Of a stretch of DNA of 8,311 bases, positions 4,870 through 8,311 are shown piece by piece (position 1 is the first letter of the stretch; every line of letters starts with the position of its first letter). The translations under genes and the position numbers were made by a program. Origin of the DNA: Mycobacterium sp. (GTDB lineage: Bacteria; Actinomycetota; Actinomycetes; Mycobacteriales; Mycobacteriaceae). Location: positions 1-8,311 of the forward strand of contig JAHBAP020000518.1 in assembly GCA_018500005.2 (NCBI GenBank). Reading direction: 5' to 3'. The notes beneath the pieces are model-generated. The model was not told where the DNA came from, did no database searches, and saw only the letters and a list, made by a program, of their open reading frames with translations.

Positions 4870-5199
4870 ATGAGCAACATCATCCCGCTGCGCTGCGAGG
4901 CGCGCGACACAGGACCCTACTGCTGCGATGGGCGCTGCGTGCAGGGGCGCCGGTGCCCGCAGGAGGACGCCTGCCCGATCCGGTCGGCCGCAGACGACGC
5001 CGAGGCCGGGCGGCCGTCTCCGCTGCAGCGCGCCCGCCTGACTGGGCGGCTGCGGCGGGGCCTCCTGGACCCGCGCGGGCAGGGGACCCTGGGGGCGCTG
5101 CACCGGCGGGACGCCAACAGCCTGCTGCGCTGGCGCCTGTTCGTCGCCGCCGTCATCGGCTGCGGCCTCGGCTTGCTCATCGTCTGGGTGACGCGGTGA
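4870..5199 (+). CDS. Cys-rich, single-TM phage protein
   Basis: This 109-aa protein has six cysteines in its first 35 residues (9, 18, 19, 23, 29, 35), including CCDGRC and RRCPQEDACP. They look like a metal-binding or disulfide cluster. A basic middle follows, and a C-terminal membrane helix at about 89-107 (LFVAAVIGCGLGLLIVWV) makes it a tail-anchored candidate with the Cys-rich part in the cytoplasm. The ATG at 4870 has only a weak ribosome binding site and lies 9 nt after the previous stop, so coupling is likely. The stop overlaps the next GTG start. Family not recognised. Confidence 0.65.
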   Translation: MSNIIPLRCEARDTGPYCCDGRCVQGRRCPQEDACPIRSAADDAEAGRPSPLQRARLTGRLRRGLLDPRGQGTLGALHRRDANSLLRWRLFVAAVIGCGLGLLIVWVTR

Positions 5200-5357
5200 G
5201 CGACTTCCGCTTCCCGCGCACCGCACGCGAGGCGTTCCGCGACGCCTCGTATGCCAGCGCGATCACCCATCACCGGCCGCAGCGGACGCACCGCTGGGTG
5301 TGGGGCGTGCTGGCCGCATCTGCGGTCGGCGTGGCCCTGCTGGCCTGGCTGCGCTGA
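5196..5357 (+). CDS. Very small single-TM phage protein (GTG start)
   Basis: This 53-aa protein starts at GTG 5196, overlapping the previous stop (GTGA). It begins SDFRFPRTAREAFRDASYASAI and has one membrane helix at about 34-52 (WVWGVLAASAVGVALLAWL). The N-terminus resembles small FPRT-starting phage proteins that I recall without function. The frame is open upstream to 4953, but that part lies inside the preceding gene and has no supported start. The third TM protein in a row. Moderate certainty because the gene is short. Confidence 0.6.
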   Translation: MSDFRFPRTAREAFRDASYASAITHHRPQRTHRWVWGVLAASAVGVALLAWLR

Positions 5358-5412
5358 GCCATGGACGACGGCGGCATCCAGTGGTGGCAACAACTCGGAC
5401 AACAGGAACAGC

Positions 5413-6075
5413 ATGAGCACGACCGCGCTCTGGGATCGGGTATTCAAGACCGACCCGAACTTCGTCAAGCCGATCACGGGCAAGGACTACAAGGGCAACA
5501 GCCCGAGCCCCCACTACATCGTCCGCAGACTGACTGAAGAATTCGGCCCCTGCGGGATCGGCTGGGGCGTCAAGATTCTCTCGGAGCGCATGGAGCGCAT
5601 GGGCACTGACGATGTGCTGCACATCGCGCGCGTCCAACTCTGGTACGTGCACGATGACAAGCGCGGCGAGATCGAGCAGGTCGGCCAGACCAAGGCGTGC
5701 TACCGCACGAAGGGGGACGGCGGGTATCTCAAGGTCGATGAGGACGCCCCGAAGAAGTCGGTGACCGACGCGCTGGTGAAGTGCGCCTCGTACTTGGGCT
5801 TCGCGGGCGACATCTTCTCCGGCCGCTGGGATGACTCTGCTTACGTCGCCGACCTGCGCCGCGAGTTCGACCCCGAGCACCAGCAGGGCCGCAATCAGTG
5901 GCTGGATGAGCAGAAAAGCCTCATCTTCGCCGCTACGAACGTCGGCGAGCTGCGCAAGACCGTTGCCGCCGCAATCGAGGCTGCGACGCGCGAACGGGAC
6001 GCAGACGCCGTCACACGGATCAATGCCTGGGCCGAAGAGAAGAAGGCCCAAGCCAAGCCGAAGGTGGCCGCATGA
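5413..6075 (+). CDS. Rad52-like single-strand annealing protein (Sak3-type candidate)
   Basis: This 220-aa protein starts with ALWDRVFKTDP, followed by a short variable stretch and then the strongly conserved LTEEFGPCGIGWGVK (about residues 40-54). The segments YRTKGDGGYLKVDEDAPKKSVTDALVKCASYLGFAGDIF and GRWDDSAYV follow (stated here as motif order; about residues 97-145). The FGPCGIGW motif and the DAxxKSxTDALxKCAxYLG block are what I know from phage recombinases of the Rad52-like/Sak3 group. These anneal complementary single strands in recombination and genome circularisation. The last 60 residues are helical and Lys-rich. The ATG at 5413 has AGGA five bases upstream; the open frame further upstream overlaps the previous gene. 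The neighbours Gp157, Ref-like and NinB support a recombination role. No motif for ATP binding is present, as expected for this group. Confidence 0.72.
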   Translation: MSTTALWDRVFKTDPNFVKPITGKDYKGNSPSPHYIVRRLTEEFGPCGIGWGVKILSERMERMGTDDVLHIARVQLWYVHDDKRGEIEQVGQTKACYRTKGDGGYLKVDEDAPKKSVTDALVKCASYLGFAGDIFSGRWDDSAYVADLRREFDPEHQQGRNQWLDEQKSLIFAATNVGELRKTVAAAIEAATRERDADAVTRINAWAEEKKAQAKPKVAA

Positions 6076-6569
6076 CGCAGCTCTACGTCCTCGCGAACGA
6101 GTACCGCGCCGCAGCCTCTCGGTTGCTCGAGTTGGACCTCGACGAACAGACCGTGGCAGATACCCTGGAAGGGCTGTCCGGTGAACTGGAGACCAAGGCC
6201 GTCAGCGTGGCCATGGTGGCACGCAACCTCGAAGCTGCGGCAGCAGCGATCAAGGCGGCAGAGCAGGAGATGGCCGCCAGGCGCAAGGCTGTGGAGGCTC
6301 GCGCCGACGGTCTGCGTCGATACCTGAAGTCGTGCATGGAGGGTGTCGGAATCACGCGCATCGAGTGCCCCCACTTCGTGCTGTCGATCAAGAGCAACCC
6401 GAAGTCCGTCGTGATCGATGACGAGGCACAACTGCCCGTCGAGTTCATGCGGCAACCGGCGCCGCCTCCTGCAGAGCCAGACAAGAAGGCGATCAAGGTG
6501 GCGATCGAGGCTGGCCGCGAGGTCGCCGGCGCGCGCCTGTCTGCTGGTACACGCCTGGATATTCGCTGA
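6072..6569 (+). CDS. Siphovirus Gp157 family protein
   Basis: This 165-aa protein overlaps the annealing protein stop through ATGA. Its layout matches the Gp157 family: a start of LYVLANEYRAA, a long charged coiled-coil (about residues 30-90), RRYLKSCMEGVGITRIECPHFVLSIKSNPKSVVI (about 89-120), then DxxxLPxEFM and DKKAIKVAIEAGREVAGARL. Gp157 proteins are usually next to phage annealing recombinases and single-strand binding proteins; an early report linked the family to phage resistance in Streptococcus thermophilus. The exact biochemical role is not settled; position here favours a partner of the annealing protein. Length is normal for the family. Confidence 0.85.
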   Translation: MTQLYVLANEYRAAASRLLELDLDEQTVADTLEGLSGELETKAVSVAMVARNLEAAAAAIKAAEQEMAARRKAVEARADGLRRYLKSCMEGVGITRIECPHFVLSIKSNPKSVVIDDEAQLPVEFMRQPAPPPAEPDKKAIKVAIEAGREVAGARLSAGTRLDIR

Positions 6570-6859
6570 TGCCGACACGCGCCACCGCCGCCGAGAAGCG
6601 TCACATGGACCGCGTGGCGCAGATCGGGTGCGTCCTCTGCGCTGAGCTGGGCCAGGCCCAGACCGGTAGGACGACGCTGCACCACCCGCGCGAGGGCCAG
6701 GGCGCAGCGCAGCGGTCGCCGAACTGGCTGGTGATCCCGCTCTGCGAAGACTGCCACCAGGGTGCGCTGAACGGCATCCATGGGCAGCGCGCGATGTGGA
6801 AGTTGGCCAGGTGGACCGAGCTGGATGCGCTGGCGGCAACGATCGAGAGGCTGTCGTGA
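6569..6859 (+). CDS. Ref-like HNH nuclease (RecA-dependent nuclease family)
   Basis: This 96-aa protein overlaps the Gp157 stop by one base (TGATG). The core RVAQIGCVLC (Cys21, Cys24), LHHPREGQGAAQRS (His38, His39), VIPLCEDCHQG (Cys59, Cys62, His63) and GIHGQRAMW (His71) has the order found in the C-terminal nuclease domain of phage P1 Ref. Ref is a zinc-containing HNH superfamily enzyme that cuts DNA within RecA-made joints. P1 Ref has a long disordered N-terminal arm of about 75 residues; this protein has only about a dozen residues before the domain, as do many phage homologues. It is followed directly by ninB. Nuclease assignment is from motifs; dependence on RecA is inferred from family. 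Confidence 0.8.
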   Translation: MPTRATAAEKRHMDRVAQIGCVLCAELGQAQTGRTTLHHPREGQGAAQRSPNWLVIPLCEDCHQGALNGIHGQRAMWKLARWTELDALAATIERLS

Positions 6860-7284
6860 GCGAGCGGCGCAGCTTCGTCCTCGTCCACCAAGAGGCTCGC
6901 CGCCGCGCGCTGCAGGCCGTCGCGGACGCGCCTGACGGATACGGGGTGACGCTTGCGCCGCCCACCAGGTCAGTCGACCAGAACGCCGCCCAGTGGCCGA
7001 TTCTGGAGGCGTTCAGCCGGCAGCTGAAGTGGCCCGTCAACGGCCAGATGGTCCAGCTCACCGCCGAGGAGTGGAAGGACGTGCTGTCCGCCGCCTTCCA
7101 GAACGAGGCCGCTCGCATCGCCATGGGCCTGAACGGCGGCATGGTGATTCTGGGCATGCGCACCAGCCAGATGAGCAAGCGCCAGTTCTCGGACTGGCTC
7201 GAATTTCTGCACGCCACCGCCGTCGCCCGGGGTGTGCAGGTCTATCCACAAGGCGACGACGCTCACGAAAGGAGCACGCAATGA
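6856..7284 (+). CDS. ninB: NinB / Orf recombination mediator
   Basis: This 142-aa protein is of normal size for lambda NinB (Orf, about 146 aa). The start RSFVLVHQEARRRALQAVADAPDGY, the VTLAPPTRSVDQNA motif (about residues 31-44), a WPILEAFSRQLKW helix, EEWKDVLSAAF and the C-terminal MRTSQMSKRQFSDWLEFLHATAVARGV match the family in order. Lambda Orf binds single-stranded DNA and SSB and stands in for host RecFOR in loading recombinase. The GTG at 6856 overlaps the preceding stop (GTGA) and has GAGAGG five bases upstream; no better start is near. The open frame before it lies in the Ref-like gene. It completes a four-gene recombination block. Confidence 0.88.
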   Translation: MSERRSFVLVHQEARRRALQAVADAPDGYGVTLAPPTRSVDQNAAQWPILEAFSRQLKWPVNGQMVQLTAEEWKDVLSAAFQNEAARIAMGLNGGMVILGMRTSQMSKRQFSDWLEFLHATAVARGVQVYPQGDDAHERSTQ

Positions 7285-7712
7285 AGCCCCAACAACTGCG
7301 TCAGGGTGATGTCCAGCTGCAGCCCGTGTCGGTCCTGCCCGAAGGCTGCACCGAGATCCCCGCCGAAGGCAACCGCATCGTCCTCGCGCACGGCGAGGTC
7401 ACTGGCCACGCCCACGCCATCTACGACCACCTGGCCACAGCAGCGACCCATGGCGCCGTGGCTGGCGAATTGGCGCGCCAGCGCGGCGAAGCTCCGGCTG
7501 CCGCGAACGAGATCGCCGATGCCGCCATCGCGCGGGCGCGGACCAAGGCGCGGCTGTGGCGCGCCCCCAGCGGCGAGCGTTTCCTGGAGGTCAAGGAGAC
7601 GGTGACGCTGCGCCACGAGGAGCACACCGCCCACACGCTGCCGCCCGGCATCTACCAGCTGCCGACACAGATGGAATACGAACCCGCGGAGCTGCGGCGT
7701 GTCCAGGACTGA
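7281..7712 (+). CDS. Conserved His-containing protein (RQGDV... family), function unknown
   Basis: This 143-aa protein is coupled to ninB by ATGA and has a strong AAAGGAG at 7268-7274, six bases upstream. The conserved blocks are RQGDVQLQPV (7-16), NRIVLAHGEVTGHAHAI (31-47), FLEVKETVTLRHEEHTAH (about 101-118) and LPPGIYQ followed by EYEPAELRRV. I recall this combination from a widespread family in phages and bacterial islands, without a known function. Histidines at 37, 43, 45, 112, 115 and 118 could hold a metal in a small beta-barrel fold; that is inference. An Ala-rich helical insert (about 50-95) separates the two halves. It precedes the X-Q-A-T repeat gene, a pairing I think recurs elsewhere. 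Confidence 0.75.
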   Translation: MKPQQLRQGDVQLQPVSVLPEGCTEIPAEGNRIVLAHGEVTGHAHAIYDHLATAATHGAVAGELARQRGEAPAAANEIADAAIARARTKARLWRAPSGERFLEVKETVTLRHEEHTAHTLPPGIYQLPTQMEYEPAELRRVQD

Positions 7713-7732
7713 GGCGCACCGGCGCCGTGGCT

Positions 7733-7750
7733 GCGGGCCTTCGGGCCCGC
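7733..7750 (+). terminator. UUCG-loop hairpin between genes (possible weak terminator)
   Basis: A perfect 7-bp stem GCGGGCC (7733-7739) and GGCCCGC (7744-7750) closes a TTCG tetraloop, an especially stable RNA hairpin. Only a mixed CTCTT follows, so termination would be inefficient. It sits between the stop at 7712 and the start at 7781, and is the only long gap in the right half of the early operon. It may reduce or tune expression of the repeat gene, or protect the 3' end of the upstream message. Confidence 0.55.
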
Positions 7751-7780
7751 CTCTTGAACCATCAACGAGGACGAGGAACC

Positions 7781-8311
7781 ATGTCGAAGATTGTCCGCAC
7801 GCCCAGCAAAGTGCTGGGCGGTATCACCGCCGATGAGAAGCGTGCGCTCGATGCGCATGCCGCCAAGTGGATCGCTAACGCGATGTCAACAGAGCCGGTC
7901 GCGCCGCACCGGCTCGTGCCGGCAATCCACGCCCTGTACGCCGCCGCCGGGCTCAAGCAGCCGCGCGTCGTGATCGTGCCGAGCCCGATGGTCATGGCAT
8001 TTGCCGGCGGCTTCGCGGCCGCAATCTGGTGGGCGCGCAAGAACGGCGCGAAGGCGCTGAAGGAGCGGCTGGCGTTTGCCACGCACCAGGCCACGTACCA
8101 GGCCACGGACCAGGCCACGGACCAGGCCACGGACCAGGCCACGGACCAGGCCACGCACCAGGCCACGGACCAGGCCACGCGCCAGGCCACGGACCAGGCC
8201 ACGGACCAGGCCACGCACCAGGCCACGGACCAGGCCACGCACCAGGCCACGCACCAGGCCACGCACCAGGCCACGCGCCAGGCCACGTACCAGGCCACGG
8301 ACCAGGCCACG
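7781..8311 (+). CDS. X-Q-A-T repeat protein, 3' end beyond the window (DUF6745-like candidate)
   Basis: At least 177 residues are encoded and the gene runs off the right edge. The start at 7781 follows GAGGACGAGGAA; no other ATG is nearby upstream. Residues 1-99 form a unique N-terminal part: a helical start (ITADEKRALDAHAAKWI), then LVPAIHALYAAAGLKQPRVVIVPSPM (in pieces, about 45-70) and a hydrophobic MAFAGGFAAAIWWARKNG. From residue 100 the protein is only A-T-X-Q repeats with X = H, Y, D or R, 19 complete X-Q-A-T units in view. The AAxGxxxPRVVxVxSPM layout followed by AT-rich tetrapeptide repeats reminds me of DUF6745-type proteins from actinobacteria and phages; this is recollection, not a search. 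The hydrophobic segment may be buried rather than membrane-spanning. Function unknown. Confidence 0.75.
   Translation, partial: MSKIVRTPSKVLGGITADEKRALDAHAAKWIANAMSTEPVAPHRLVPAIHALYAAAGLKQPRVVIVPSPMVMAFAGGFAAAIWWARKNGAKALKERLAFATHQATYQATDQATDQATDQATDQATHQATDQATRQATDQATDQATHQATDQATHQATHQATHQATRQATYQATDQAT
8078..8311 (+). repeat. 12-bp tandem repeat in frame (GCC ACG NNC CAG), 19.5 units
   Basis: The 12-bp unit is repeated without any length change for 234 bp and continues past the edge. Ten of the twelve bases are identical in all units; only the first two bases of the X codon change (CAC, TAC, GAC or CGC). The X order is H Y D D D D H D R D D H D H H H R Y D. All six frames stay open through it, which creates long false reading frames on the minus strand. 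Confidence 0.97.

Noticed and set aside
5361..5534. Small plus-strand frame MDDGGIQWWQQLGQQ... between the 53-aa protein and the annealing gene
   Set aside because: Most of it overlaps the annealing protein gene in another frame, it has no ribosome binding site of its own, and its later part is typical out-of-frame Gln/Pro-rich sequence.
5895..7217. Minus-strand open frame of 440 codons
   Set aside because: It is antisense to four well-supported genes with recognisable families (annealing protein end, Gp157, Ref-like, NinB). High GC content produces long antisense frames.
7713..7780. Possible new promoter for the repeat gene
   Set aside because: No -35/-10 pair with sensible spacing was found in the 68-nt gap; only the UUCG hairpin stands out.
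7762..8310. Long minus-strand frame rich in VAW repeats, and a second one (7886-8266) with RGLV repeats
   Set aside because: Both arise because the 12-bp repeat has no stop in any frame. The plus-strand frame has a start with a ribosome binding site, fits the operon direction, and has a non-repetitive N-terminal domain.
8078..8311. CRISPR array or diversity-generating retroelement target
   Set aside because: The unit is 12 bp with no spacers, so it is not CRISPR. The variable bases include C, T, G and a second-base A/G change with no template repeat or reverse transcriptase in view; adenine-directed mutagenesis would be expected to give AAC/AAT-type target codons and scattered substitutions.

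Overview
The window looks like the immunity and early region of a temperate phage (prophage) of a high-GC proteobacterium, most likely a member of the Burkholderiales. This rests on the strongly GC-rich codon use, the tightly packed ATGA/TGATG/GTGA gene junctions, the divergent helix-turn-helix (HTH) regulators, and a recombination cassette made of phage-type families (Rad52-like annealing protein, Gp157, Ref-like HNH, NinB). The host assignment is inference from composition and gene style; no host gene is present.

Layout. (1) Positions 1-346, leftward: a strong, operator-covered promoter drives a 76-aa HTH protein (74-304) and, one base after its stop, a second gene that runs off the left edge. 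(2) Positions 387-2377, rightward: a 169-aa XRE-type HTH repressor candidate (398-907) whose start codon touches an operator, then a conserved small protein, a two-TM membrane protein, a small exported HNH nuclease and a small hypothetical protein, closed by a clear intrinsic terminator at 2401-2423. As the repressor operon, this is the set most likely to be expressed in a lysogen, so the membrane protein and exported nuclease are candidate lysogeny cargo. (3) Positions 2498-8311, rightward: a second strong promoter, a near copy of the leftward one with the same two operators at the same 23-bp spacing, starts a long early operon. First come four small cytoplasmic genes without a recognised function. 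Then come four small exported or membrane proteins (4185-5357). The recombination block (5413-7284) follows, then a conserved His-rich protein (7281-7712). The last gene runs off the right edge inside a perfect 12-bp tandem repeat that encodes X-Q-A-T units.

How it works together. Five copies of a 12-bp imperfect palindrome (ACCGNATNCGGT) tie the divergent immunity promoters to the distant early promoter, which implies one repressor controlling all three. The repressor candidate shows no LexA/CI-type peptidase domain, so the route of induction is not obvious.

The two most unusual items are the X-Q-A-T repeat gene, where 19 units differ only in the first two bases of one codon, and the pairing of a membrane protein with an exported HNH nuclease behind the repressor.
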